Shown here piece by piece: positions 56,636-64,000 of a DNA stretch of 64,000 nt (the stretch's first letter is position 1; every line of letters starts with the position of its first letter). The notes under the pieces were generated by a model. The model was not told where the DNA came from and made no database searches. It saw only the letters and a program-made list of their open reading frames with translations. The stretch is from the NCBI GenBank assembly GCA_963713275.1, contig CAVQLG010000006.1, positions 177,583 to 241,582 of the forward strand. The letters are read 5' to 3'. The DNA comes from CAIWHR01 sp963713275. Its GTDB lineage: Bacteria; Pseudomonadota; Gammaproteobacteria; Burkholderiales; Casimicrobiaceae. Both the position numbers and the translations under genes were made by a program.

Positions 56636-57225
56636 ATGCCGGGCTTGGAAGAGGCCAATCGGCCGGGCACGCTTGTGCATCGGATACGTGAGCGTAGCCG
56701 GCTCAAGCGCTACTCGATTCGCACCGAGCAAGCCTATTGCGACCGGATCAGGCGCTTCGTCCTCTTCCATGGCAAGCGCCATCCGGCCGGGCTCGGGGCG
56801 CTCGAGGTCCAGGCCTTTCTGACTTCGCTGGCAGTCGAAGGGCGAGTCGCGGCGTCGACGCAGAACCAGGCGAAGAGCGCGCTCCTGTTCCTCTATCGCG
56901 AGGTGCTCGGCGCCGATCTACCGTGGCTCGAGAGCGCTCAGCAGGCGAAGGCGCCGTCGCGGTTGCCGGTGGTGCTCACGCGCGAGGAAGCGGCGCGCAT
57001 CCTCGCCCGGCTCGACGGCGTTTACGCGCTGATCGGCCTCTTGCTCTACGGTACAGGACTGCGCGTCGTGCAGGCGATGCGGCTGCGCGTGAAGGACATC
57101 GACTTCAGCCGTCGCGAGATCCTGGTGCGCGATGGCAAGGGCGCGAAGGACCGAGTCACCATGTTGCCGCTCAAAGCCGTGCCGCCGCTTCGGATGCAGA
57201 TCGAGCGCGCGCGTGAGATTCACCG
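56636..57225 (+). pseudogene. intI: Integron integrase IntI, truncated after the first catalytic box
   Basis: Reads VHRIRERSRLKRYSIRTEQA, YCDRIRRFVLFHGKRHPAGL, GALEVQAFLTSLAVEGRVAA, STQNQAKSALLFLYREVLGA, RLPVVLTREEAARILARLDG, LLLYGTGLRVVQAMRLRVKD and ILVRDGKGAKDRVTMLPLKA. The FHGKRHP and STQNQA..ALLFLYREVLG motifs are typical of integron integrases, not of XerC/D. The catalytic Arg of the first box (YGTGLR) is present; the integron-specific extra helix, the HxLR box, and the Tyr are gone because the gene is cut at 57226 by the GH15 duplicate. ATG 56636 is the best start; the frame is open further upstream without homology. About 197 of an expected 320-340 residues remain. Confidence 0.85.
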
Positions 57226-57280
57226 CGGCGATCCGGCTGTCGGTTCCCTGGGACGCGGTGGTGTAGCCGGCACGCACCTG
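57226..57280 (+). repeat. Duplicated GH15 3' end inserted at the intI break
   Basis: 55 bases matching 51955-52009 with one difference, in the same orientation. It marks the exact break in intI. Similarity fades after it. The rest of the spacer up to 57569 holds the leader of the secreted-protein gene and no other feature. Confidence 0.93.
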
Positions 57281-57569
57281 AGCCGCGCGGTCCTGGCGCG
57301 CGGCGGCCGCAGGCCGGCGCGTGCCCGGCGTCGCGGCGGGTTCGGCGGGGCGGACAACGGTGTCCCGAAACGCGAACGCCACGTTTTTGCCCGCCGACGA
57401 GCGCCGGCAGCTGGGCAGCGCCGCATCGTGGCGACGGCAGGACGCATTATGTACATGTTTTGTCCATGGCGAACCATGAACTTTTTGCGGTAGGTTTCGG
57501 TCGACAGGTTATTCGTTCGACGGGTCCCCGTCGGCGAGTGCCACCGTCCACCGCTCACAGGAGAAAACC

Positions 57570-58157
57570 ATGATCGCCACGAAAATCCGCACCACGGTCC
57601 TCGCCGCAGGCATCGCGATGTCCATGGCCGCCCCGCTCGCCTCCGCGTCGCCGACCGCCCAGATCAACAGCGGCTATACACTGGTCGAACTCGCGCCTGA
57701 GTTCGTCGGGGCCCTGACCTCGCTGGGCATTGCGCCCTCGAAGGTCCTGCCCGGCACGCTGCACCAGCGTATCGCGTTCTTCCCGATCACCGGCGGGAGG
57801 CTCGACGCGTCGAACGCCAAAGGCGAGGTGCCGCATTCCGGCGGCCTCAAGCTGACCGCGGCCACGACGCAGGTCGTGATCTCGGACTTCGTCATCGATA
57901 CCACGGCGTCGCCCCGGCTGACTGCGCTCGTCACGGTCAACGGCTCCATCGTCGGCCGCATCCCGCTGTTCAACCTGGCGTTGCCGGCGCTGGCGCTGCC
58001 GCTCAACCTGCCGCCGAGCCCCGAGGCGCTCCTGATCGAGGGCAATCGCGTGACACTTACTGCCGAAGCTGCGACGGCGCTCAACAGCGTTTTCAGCAGC
58101 ACGGCGTTCACGCCTGGCTTCAACATCGGCATCGCGTCGGTGTACGCCAACTACTGA
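57570..58157 (+). CDS. Secreted protein of unknown function
   Basis: 195 residues with a clear signal peptide (hydrophobic residues 8-22, cleavage near ASAS). The mature part is rich in Ala, Leu, Thr and Val with alternating beta pattern: TLVELAPEFVGALTSLG, FFPITGGRLDASNAKGEVPH, GGLKLTAATTQVVISDFVI, LIEGNRVTLTAEAATALN. No Cys, no membrane anchor, no sorting tail. The HSGGLKLTA segment resembles repeated elements in bacterial surface or choice-of-anchor beta proteins, but I cannot name a family. CAGGAGAAAACC before the ATG is an excellent ribosome site, and codon use looks native, so it is probably expressed. Confidence 0.8.
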   Translation: MIATKIRTTVLAAGIAMSMAAPLASASPTAQINSGYTLVELAPEFVGALTSLGIAPSKVLPGTLHQRIAFFPITGGRLDASNAKGEVPHSGGLKLTAATTQVVISDFVIDTTASPRLTALVTVNGSIVGRIPLFNLALPALALPLNLPPSPEALLIEGNRVTLTAEAATALNSVFSSTAFTPGFNIGIASVYANY

Positions 58158-58494
58158 GCACGGCCTGCGCGCGGCAGGCTGCTGCCGGCACCCTGCCGCC
58201 TCGGCGCGAGGCACGGCGACTGCGTGCCTCGCGCTTGCGCGCACCGTCCTCGCGAACTGCGGACTGCGGCCCGCCACCCGACGCGCTCAGGGATGCTCTG
58301 GCGCGCCCAGCTCGCTTGTTGGCGTACCAGCGTGCGCTCCACCTTTACTCGACGAGGGTGGCGACGCAGACGGTCGTAAGCGCGGTGATCGAGCATTCAC
58401 GGTCTGTCATGCGCTGCCCGTTCGGCTTGCGGTGAGCATCGGCGCAGACCGCCCGCCCGGCAGGTGCGCGCACAGGCCGTGAGCGGACAAACCG
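58158..58494. other. Spacer between convergent genes
   Basis: Between the secreted-protein gene and ubiD ends. GCCTCGCGC/GCGCGAGGC-type inverted bits near 58200-58235 (GCCTCGGCGCGAGGC) could form a hairpin, but there is no T run. No gene recognised. Confidence 0.35.
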
Positions 58495-59982
58495 TCACAA
58501 CCCCAGCGCGTTCCACAGCGCGTCGATCCGCAGCTTGACCGCCGGGTCCATCGCGATCGGGCGGCCCCATGCGCGCTGCGTCTCGCCCGGCCACTTGTGG
58601 GTCGCATCGATGCCCATCTTGCTGCCCAGCCCGGACACTGGCGATGCGAAGTCGAGATAGTCGATCGGCGTCGACTCGATCATCAGCGCGTCGCGCGCCG
58701 GATCGACACGCGTGGTCAGCGCCCAGATCACTTCCTTCCAGTCGCGGATGTCGACGTCGTCGTCGATGACGATGATGAACTTGGTGTACATGAACTGCCG
58801 CAGGAAGCTCCAGACGCCGAACATGACCCGCTTGGCGTGCCCGGGGTACTGCTTCTTCAGCGCCACGACCGCGAGCCGGTACGAGCAACCCTCCGGCGGC
58901 AGGTAGAAGTCGGCGATCTCGGGGAATTGCTTCTGCAGCAGCGGCACGAACACCTCGTTCAGCGCCACGCCCAGCACCGCAGGTTCGTCGGGGGGCTTGC
59001 CGGTGTACGTCGAGTGGTAGATCGGGTCGCGACGCATCGTGATCCGGTCGAGGGTGAACACCGGGAAGCGCTCGACCTCGTTGTAATAGCCGGTGTGGTC
59101 GCCAAACGGACCCTCGGCTGCCGTCTCGTAGCCGGTGGCATCGGCCGGGTCGGGCTGCAGAAAACCCTCCAGCACGATTTCGGCCGACGCCGGCACCTGC
59201 AGCCCGTGCGTCGCGCACTTGACGATCTCGGTGCGCGAGCCGCGCAGCAATCCCGCGAACTGATACTCGGACAGCGCGTCGGGCACCGGCGTCACCGCAC
59301 CCAGGATCGTCGCCGGATCGGCGCCGAGCGCGACCGCGACCGGAAACGGCGTGCCGGGATGCGCTCGCGCGTGATCGCGGAAATCGAGCGCGCCTCCGCG
59401 GTGGGCGAGCCAGCGCATGATCACCTTGTTGCGCGCGATCACCTGCTGCCGGTAGATCCCCAGGTTCTGGCGAGACTTGTGCGGTCCCCGGGTCACGGTA
59501 AGACCCCAGGTGATGAGCGGTCCCGCGTCGCCGGGCCAGCAGGTCTGCACCGGCAGGCGCGCCAGGTCGAGGTCACCGCCTTCCCAGACGATCTCCTGGC
59601 AAGGCGCGAAGCGGCGCTCCCTGGGCGCCATGTTGAGCACCTGCATGAACACCGGACGCGTGTTCTGCCAGGCGTCCTTCAGCCCCTTCGGCGGCTCCGG
59701 CTCCTTGAGGAACGCGAGCAGCCGGCCGATCTCGCGCAGCGCTCCGACGTCGTCCTCGCCCATGCCCATCGCGACGCGGCGCGGCGTGCCGAAGAGGTTG
59801 GCGAGCACCGGAATCGCCTGCCCCTTCGGCTGCTCGAACAGCAGCGCCGGTCCGCCCGCCTTGAGCACGCGATCGCAGATCTCGGTCATCTCGAGCTTCG
59901 GGTCGACGGCGACGCCGATCCGCTTCAATTCGCCCTGGCGCTCGAGTTGCGCGATGAAGTCGCGCAGGTCGGTGTATTTCAT
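58495..59982 (-). CDS. ubiD: UbiD-type 4-hydroxy-3-polyprenylbenzoate decarboxylase
   Basis: 495 residues starting MKYTDLRDFIAQLERQGELK. UbiD marks: VLANLFGTPRRVAMGMG, RLPVQTCWPGDAGPLITWGL, SRQNLGIYRQQVIARNKVIM, EIVLEGFLQPDPADATGYET (with the catalytic Glu region EGPFGDHTGYY), PDEPAVLGVALNEVFVPLLQ and FIIVIDDDVDIRDWKEVIWA. The enzyme uses prenylated FMN made by UbiX to decarboxylate the ubiquinone precursor. Length agrees with E. coli UbiD (497). An upstream in-frame extension is not conserved. It is divergent from the broken MFS gene. Confidence 0.94.
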   Translation of the reverse strand: MKYTDLRDFIAQLERQGELKRIGVAVDPKLEMTEICDRVLKAGGPALLFEQPKGQAIPVLANLFGTPRRVAMGMGEDDVGALREIGRLLAFLKEPEPPKGLKDAWQNTRPVFMQVLNMAPRERRFAPCQEIVWEGGDLDLARLPVQTCWPGDAGPLITWGLTVTRGPHKSRQNLGIYRQQVIARNKVIMRWLAHRGGALDFRDHARAHPGTPFPVAVALGADPATILGAVTPVPDALSEYQFAGLLRGSRTEIVKCATHGLQVPASAEIVLEGFLQPDPADATGYETAAEGPFGDHTGYYNEVERFPVFTLDRITMRRDPIYHSTYTGKPPDEPAVLGVALNEVFVPLLQKQFPEIADFYLPPEGCSYRLAVVALKKQYPGHAKRVMFGVWSFLRQFMYTKFIIVIDDDVDIRDWKEVIWALTTRVDPARDALMIESTPIDYLDFASPVSGLGSKMGIDATHKWPGETQRAWGRPIAMDPAVKLRIDALWNALGL

Positions 59983-60067
59983 CGCGGCATCCGGTTCGGC
60001 GCCGCGGGTCGCGGCACCGTTGGCGGCGATGGTACCAAACGGGCCCGCGCCGCCCGTACAATGGGCG

Positions 60068-60484
60068 ATGCCCGCCGCGCCCGGCTTCGTGCCGCCCGAC
60101 CGCAGGTTCGTCGCCACCCGTCGCGTGATCTTCGGCCTCGTGCTGGCGAGCTTCGTGCTGTCGTTCTTCCACCGCACCGCGCCGGCGGCGATTGCCGGGG
60201 AACTCACGCGCGCCTTCGGGATCAGCGGGGCGGTGCTCGGTACGCTGGCGGCGACATACTTCTACGTCTACACGCTGCTGCAGGTTCCCGTCGGCGTGCT
60301 CGCCGACACGCTGGGTCCGCGCGTCATCCTGGCCGGCGGATCGCTCATCGCCGGCGCGGGCTCGCTCGCGTTCGGACTCGCCTCCACCTGGGAGGTCGCG
60401 GCGCTGGGCCGCACGCTGGTCGGCATCGGCGTGTCGACGGCGTTCATCGCGATCCTCAAGATCAACGCGGTGTGGTCGGGATAG
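60068..60484 (+). pseudogene. N-terminal part of an MFS transporter, disrupted by group II introns
   Basis: 138 codons: GFVPPDRRFVATRRVIFGLV, FVLSFFHRTAPAAIAGELTR, VLGTLAATYFYVYTLLQVPV, GVLADTLGPRVILAGGSLIA and LGRTLVGIGVSTAFIAILKI NAVW, that is the first four membrane segments and the conserved GVLADTLGPR loop of MFS permeases. At about 60478 the frame runs into intron sequence and stops. The remaining eight segments should lie right of the window. Because the introns point the other way, splicing cannot restore this gene. Confidence 0.82.
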
Positions 60485-60592
60485 AAGTGCGGCGCGCACA
60501 TGACGGCAGGGTCCGGTGGCCTGTCCAACGGTTTCCCGTTGGGCCTCAGTCCGGCTCCCATGGCCACGACGATTCCGCAAGCCCCCCTACGA
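60481..60592 (-). ncRNA. Diverged 3'-terminal fragment of a third group II intron
   Basis: On the minus strand it contains GAGCCGGACTGAGG, a hairpin CCAACGG-GAAA-CCGTTGG, CCACCGGACCCT and GCGCGCCGCACTTC. The same order occurs in the tail of the complete intron (about 60597-60690: AGCCGGACTGAGG, GAAA loop, CCACCGGAGCCT, GCGCGCCAGTCTTC) with about two thirds of bases shared. It is probably the domain V/VI end of an older, related intron. Confidence 0.6.
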
Positions 60593-62583
60593 GTAGGGTC
60601 GAAGACTGGCGCGCCGACCTTAGGCTCCGGTGGTGGTTCCAGCGCTTTCGCGGTGGCCCTCAGTCCGGCTGCCATCGTCACGTTTCCAGCCCCCGCCACG
60701 TCGAACGGAGCAGGCGGATTTCCCGCACTCCGCTCTCCTGCGTGCTTCGCGTCAAGGGTTATGAGACCTATCATGCTGGGAGCACTTTCGACGTACGGCT
60801 GCGGACCCGGTAGCCATTGAATAGCCCGAGCGTTTCGTACAGCCCTCGCCTACTCCACCTCTTCCAGCCGAAGCCCGGCCGTTTCTTGGCTCGCATCATG
60901 TGGCGCCTGATTTTCTTCTCCACCCAGCGTTGGACAAAGCGAAAGCACCGACTGGAGTGTCCCACCGCAAAGTAGTTCACCCAGCCCCGCAGAATCGGAT
61001 TGATCAGCTCAATCACCCGACCCACCGGTTGGGATCGGAAGCGACGGAAGATGTCCCGCAGCTTGGCCAGCACCGCCGTGCGCTTCTTGAGCTTGGGCGT
61101 GTACTGGGGTCGCAGTACTCCGCGCAGTGAGCGCACGCGACGGAAGTCAAATCCCAGGAAACCGAAGCTCTCGCCTCGGGCCAGTTCGACGGTTGTGCTC
61201 TTCTCTTCATTGACCTCGACCTGCAGTTTGGCGAGCTCCTGCCGCAGCCGTTTTGGCACTGCTTCTCTCAGCCAGGCATGTCGCGGGTGGGCGTCAATGA
61301 GGACGACCAAGTCATCGGCGAACCTCGCGTACTCCACGGCGGTGTGACCGTTGTAGGTCGTGACCGTCTTCGCGCGCTCGAGCATCCGATCCACCTCGGT
61401 AAGGTAAATGTTGCTCAGCAGCGGCGAGATCACGCCCCCTTGTGGGACGCCTTGCTTACCCGATGCGTGGAGGATCATCTTTAGCAGTCGCATCACGTCA
61501 TCGTCACGAACCCGACGTGCCACTTGGTCGAGCAGCAGGTGATGCCGCACGGTGTCAAAGTAAGCACGCAGATCCAGATCGATGACGCATGTCTTGTGCA
61601 AAACGATCGCCTCCGCGACGCGGCTCACCGCTTCATGCGCTGTCCGCTTCGGCCGGTAGCCATACGACCCGGGCTGGAAGTCAGCCTCGAAGATCGGCTC
61701 CAATATCAGCTTGAGCGCACCCTGCACCACGCGATCACGGATAGCAGGGATCGACAAAACGCGGACTTTGCCCCCGTCCTTCGGTATCTCCTTCTTCCTC
61801 GCCCGCAGCGGCCGATAGGTTCGCTCGGTCAGTTCGTCCCGTATCTGCTCGAGAAACGCCTGTGCTCCTTGCGCCTCGATGTCCTCGAACGTCACCCCGT
61901 CAATGCCCGGCGCGCCGTTGTTCTGCTTGGCCATCGCATACGCCTCTCGCAGCGTCTCCATCTTGCAGACGTGAACGTACAACCCCCAGAAACGCCAGGA
62001 CGGTTCAGCCTTCGCCTTGACGTATATCCCCCGCCTCAGGTCCTGCAAACTGCTGGACGCCTTTGTCATCTCGCCCTTGCCTTCCATGTCGTCGGAGGAG
62101 TTACAACGCAGCAGGGCCCCATCGCTCCATTGGCATTACCCAACTTCATTGCTACCGCGGGCCCGTCCGCCACCCTCTCGCCTTCGGCCCACTTCCCGGG
62201 GTTTCCGGTTATAGGGCCTACCTTGCTCCGGCGATTTCGCGCCGGGGCGAGGAGGGCTTCTCCAGTTGCTTAGCTTGTCCTTGCCACCGTGCTGTCGCTT
62301 TCACCCCGCCGAAGTGGACCAGCCGCGTCGATCAGATTTCGGCTGTCCATGCTGCCTTCGCCCTCCGGAAGCGGGCTCGGCCTTCGGATCTCCACATTTC
62401 GAGGCCACATCCGCGTTCACTTTCGTTACGGCCCGGTGACTCGCACCCTCCCTCAAGGAGGGTCTGTCGATAGGCTTCAGATCATCGGTTTCTCTCCAAT
62501 CTGCTATCCAAGCTACGGGGCTTCTGATTTCTGCCCCGGCAGGACTGTCTCCTGCTGAACAAGCCAGCTTTCGCTGGACGCAC
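60593..62583 (-). mobile_element. Group II intron, complete copy
   Basis: 1,991 bases. The minus-strand 5' end GTGCGTCCAGCGAAAGCTGG fits the GTGYG consensus; the 3' end reads GACCCTAC (fits an AY end). The first 500 bases are structured RNA (domains I-III), the reverse transcriptase/maturase gene follows in domain IV, and the 3' tail of about 180 bases carries the last domains. The same 1,991-base unit starts again at 62584. It lies antisense in an MFS gene. Confidence 0.82.
60771..62087 (-). CDS. ltrA: Group II intron reverse transcriptase/maturase
   Basis: 438 residues from ATG 62087; ATG 62069 (MTKASSSLQDLRR), preceded by AAGGGCGAG, is an equally good start. RT blocks: GAPGIDGVTFEDIEAQ, RPLRARKKEIPKDGGKVRVL, SIPAIRDRVVQGALKLILEP, GSYGYRPKRTAHEAV, VIDLDLRAYFDTVRH, GVPQGGVISPLLSNIYL, YARFADDLVVL (the catalytic ADD) and the maturase (X) part GWVNYFAVGHSSRCFRFVQRW. 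There is no C-terminal HNH endonuclease, so mobility would use replication-fork priming or single-strand targets. All catalytic motifs are intact. Confidence 0.93.
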   Translation of the reverse strand: MEGKGEMTKASSSLQDLRRGIYVKAKAEPSWRFWGLYVHVCKMETLREAYAMAKQNNGAPGIDGVTFEDIEAQGAQAFLEQIRDELTERTYRPLRARKKEIPKDGGKVRVLSIPAIRDRVVQGALKLILEPIFEADFQPGSYGYRPKRTAHEAVSRVAEAIVLHKTCVIDLDLRAYFDTVRHHLLLDQVARRVRDDDVMRLLKMILHASGKQGVPQGGVISPLLSNIYLTEVDRMLERAKTVTTYNGHTAVEYARFADDLVVLIDAHPRHAWLREAVPKRLRQELAKLQVEVNEEKSTTVELARGESFGFLGFDFRRVRSLRGVLRPQYTPKLKKRTAVLAKLRDIFRRFRSQPVGRVIELINPILRGWVNYFAVGHSSRCFRFVQRWVEKKIRRHMMRAKKRPGFGWKRWSRRGLYETLGLFNGYRVRSRTSKVLPA

Positions 62584-64000
62584 GTAGGGTCGAAGACTGG
62601 CGCGCCGACCTTAGGCTCCGGTGGTGGTTCCAGCGCTTTCGCGGTGGCCCTCAGTCCGGCTGCCATCGTCACGTTTCCAGCCCCCGCCACGTCGAACGGA
62701 GCAGGCGGATTTCCCGCACTCCGCTCTCCTGCGTGCTTCGCGTCAAGGGTTATGAGACCTATCATGCTGGGAGCACTTTCGACGTACGGCTGCGGACCCG
62801 GTAGCCATTGAATAGCCCGAGCGTTTCGTACAGCCCTCGCCTACTCCACCTCTTCCAGCCGAAGCCCGGCCGTTTCTTGGCTCGCATCATGTGGCGCCTG
62901 ATTTTCTTCTCCACCCAGCGTTGGACAAAGCGAAAGCACCGACTGGAGTGTCCCACCGCAAAGTAGTTCACCCAGCCCCGCAGAATCGGATTGATCAGCT
63001 CAATCACCCGACCCACCGGTTGGGATCGGAAGCGACGGAAGATGTCCCGCAGCTTGGCCAGCACCGCCGTGCGCTTCTTGAGCTTGGGCGTGTACTGGGG
63101 TCGCAGTACTCCGCGCAGTGAGCGCACGCGACGGAAGTCAAATCCCAGGAAACCGAAGCTCTCGCCTCGGGCCAGTTCGACGGTTGTGCTCTTCTCTTCA
63201 TTGACCTCGACCTGCAGTTTGGCGAGCTCCTGCCGCAGCCGTTTTGGCACTGCTTCTCTCAGCCAGGCATGTCGCGGGTGGGCGTCAATGAGGACGACCA
63301 AGTCATCGGCGAACCTCGCGTACTCCACGGCGGTGTGACCGTTGTAGGTCGTGACCGTCTTCGCGCGCTCGAGCATCCGATCCACCTCGGTAAGGTAAAT
63401 GTTGCTCAGCAGCGGCGAGATCACGCCCCCTTGTGGGACGCCTTGCTTACCCGATGCGTGGAGGATCATCTTTAGCAGTCGCATCACGTCATCGTCACGA
63501 ACCCGACGTGCCACTTGGTCGAGCAGCAGGTGATGCCGCACGGTGTCAAAGTAAGCACGCAGATCCAGATCGATGACGCATGTCTTGTGCAAAACGATCG
63601 CCTCCGCGACGCGGCTCACCGCTTCATGCGCTGTCCGCTTCGGCCGGTAGCCATACGACCCGGGCTGGAAGTCAGCCTCGAAGATCGGCTCCAATATCAG
63701 CTTGAGCGCACCCTGCACCACGCGATCACGGATAGCAGGGATCGACAAAACGCGGACTTTGCCCCCGTCCTTCGGTATCTCCTTCTTCCTCGCCCGCAGC
63801 GGCCGATAGGTTCGCTCGGTCAGTTCGTCCCGTATCTGCTCGAGAAACGCCTGTGCTCCTTGCGCCTCGATGTCCTCGAACGTCACCCCGTCAATGCCCG
63901 GCGCGCCGTTGTTCTGCTTGGCCATCGCATACGCCTCTCGCAGCGTCTCCATCTTGCAGACGTGAACGTACAACCCCCAGAAACGCCAGGACGGTTCAGC
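62584..64000 (-). mobile_element. Second group II intron copy, running off the window
   Basis: Repeats the 1,991-base unit of 60593-62583 from its 3' end onwards; over the 1.4 kb visible I see no difference in the coding region. Its 3' end (GACCCTAC) is joined directly to the 5' GTGCG of the first copy, so the copies are in exact head-to-tail tandem. Confidence 0.85.
62762..64000 (-). CDS. ltrA: Group II intron reverse transcriptase/maturase, second copy (5' end outside window)
   Basis: Same protein as the copy at 60771-62087, with YARFADDLVVL and the maturase end GLFNGYRVRSRTSKVLPA. By the 1,991-base offset its start would lie at about 64078. The visible part appears identical, which points to very recent duplication or gene conversion. 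Confidence 0.92.
   Translation of the reverse strand, partial: AEPSWRFWGLYVHVCKMETLREAYAMAKQNNGAPGIDGVTFEDIEAQGAQAFLEQIRDELTERTYRPLRARKKEIPKDGGKVRVLSIPAIRDRVVQGALKLILEPIFEADFQPGSYGYRPKRTAHEAVSRVAEAIVLHKTCVIDLDLRAYFDTVRHHLLLDQVARRVRDDDVMRLLKMILHASGKQGVPQGGVISPLLSNIYLTEVDRMLERAKTVTTYNGHTAVEYARFADDLVVLIDAHPRHAWLREAVPKRLRQELAKLQVEVNEEKSTTVELARGESFGFLGFDFRRVRSLRGVLRPQYTPKLKKRTAVLAKLRDIFRRFRSQPVGRVIELINPILRGWVNYFAVGHSSRCFRFVQRWVEKKIRRHMMRAKKRPGFGWKRWSRRGLYETLGLFNGYRVRSRTSKVLPA

Larger units (their letters stand above)
54466..57225 (-). mobile_element. Small chromosomal integron: truncated intI and three gene cassettes
   Basis: An integron-type integrase gene (plus strand, 56636 onwards) stands divergent from three minus-strand cassettes ending in attC-like sites: antitoxin-parE, hicB-hicA, and an Asp/Glu racemase. 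Gene direction, spacing of stop codons right before each attC, and matching core sites at cassette borders fit the cassette-array model. The integrase lacks its second half, so the array cannot be self-mobile. Cassette DNA is visibly less GC-rich and differs in codon use from the flanks. Confidence 0.8.

Noticed and set aside
60593..60770. A small protein (MIGLITLDAKHAGERSAG type) downstream of the maturase, present in both intron copies
   Set aside because: It overlaps the structured 3' RNA of the intron, and the resemblance between copies is explained by RNA conservation and the recent duplication.

Overview
The window looks like chromosomal DNA of a high-GC betaproteobacterium, probably Burkholderiales or a relative. 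The gmk-rpoZ-spoT order, the clpS-clpA pair next to a cold-shock gene and icd, the pcnB-folK-dNK-panB-panC run and the dense antisense open frames all fit that. There is no rRNA, tRNA or CRISPR array that I can support. Several genes carry single-base frame breaks, some in C or GCC runs, so part of the decay could be sequence error rather than biology.

Layout. 0-5.5 kb: start of fadB, a secreted glycerophosphodiesterase, gmk-rpoZ-spoT, then a fused remnant of a TRAP transporter subunit and a sugar-acid dehydratase. 5.5-9 kb: grxD, then a decayed block with a broken 2-hydroxyacid dehydrogenase, a frameshifted secreted DUF5648-type protein, and a second, collapsed mosaic copy of both directly before the aceA terminator. 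9-20 kb: aceA, rraA, an RNA-type metallo-beta-lactamase, a flavocytochrome c sulfide dehydrogenase pair, clpA-clpS, csp and icd. 20-25 kb: a pseudouridine synthase, pcnB, folK, a deoxynucleoside kinase, panB and panC, with ATGA/GTGA overlaps at pcnB-folK and dNK-panB. 25-33 kb: propionyl-CoA/methylmalonyl-CoA pathway (mutase, MeaB, PccB, PccA, and a VOC protein that could be the epimerase, bracketed by two REP-like palindromes). 33-41 kb: an ABC export system (adaptor, ATPase, two permeases) interrupted by a divergent FimV-like gene. 41-46 kb: dnaE and an overlapping MFS gene. 46.6-52 kb: a cache protein and a trehalose/glucan operon in which OtsA carries a membrane-anchored sensor-like N-terminus.

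52-57.3 kb is the accessory hot spot. A methyltransferase remnant, a PEBP gene end fused to an IS91-type transposase fragment, and a frameshifted tyrosine recombinase lead into what I read as a small chromosomal integron. An integron-type integrase on the + strand is truncated before its second catalytic box and lies divergent from three cassettes on the - strand: antitoxin-ParE, HicB-HicA and an Asp/Glu racemase. Each cassette ends in an attC-like imperfect palindrome with RYYYAAC/GTTRRRY-type core sites. The integrase is cut by a 55-base copy of the 3' end of the GH15 gene 5.3 kb away.

57.5-64 kb: a secreted protein of unknown role, ubiD, and an MFS gene broken by group II introns in antisense orientation: a diverged intron tail, one complete 1,991-bp intron with its reverse transcriptase/maturase, and a second near-identical copy running off the window.
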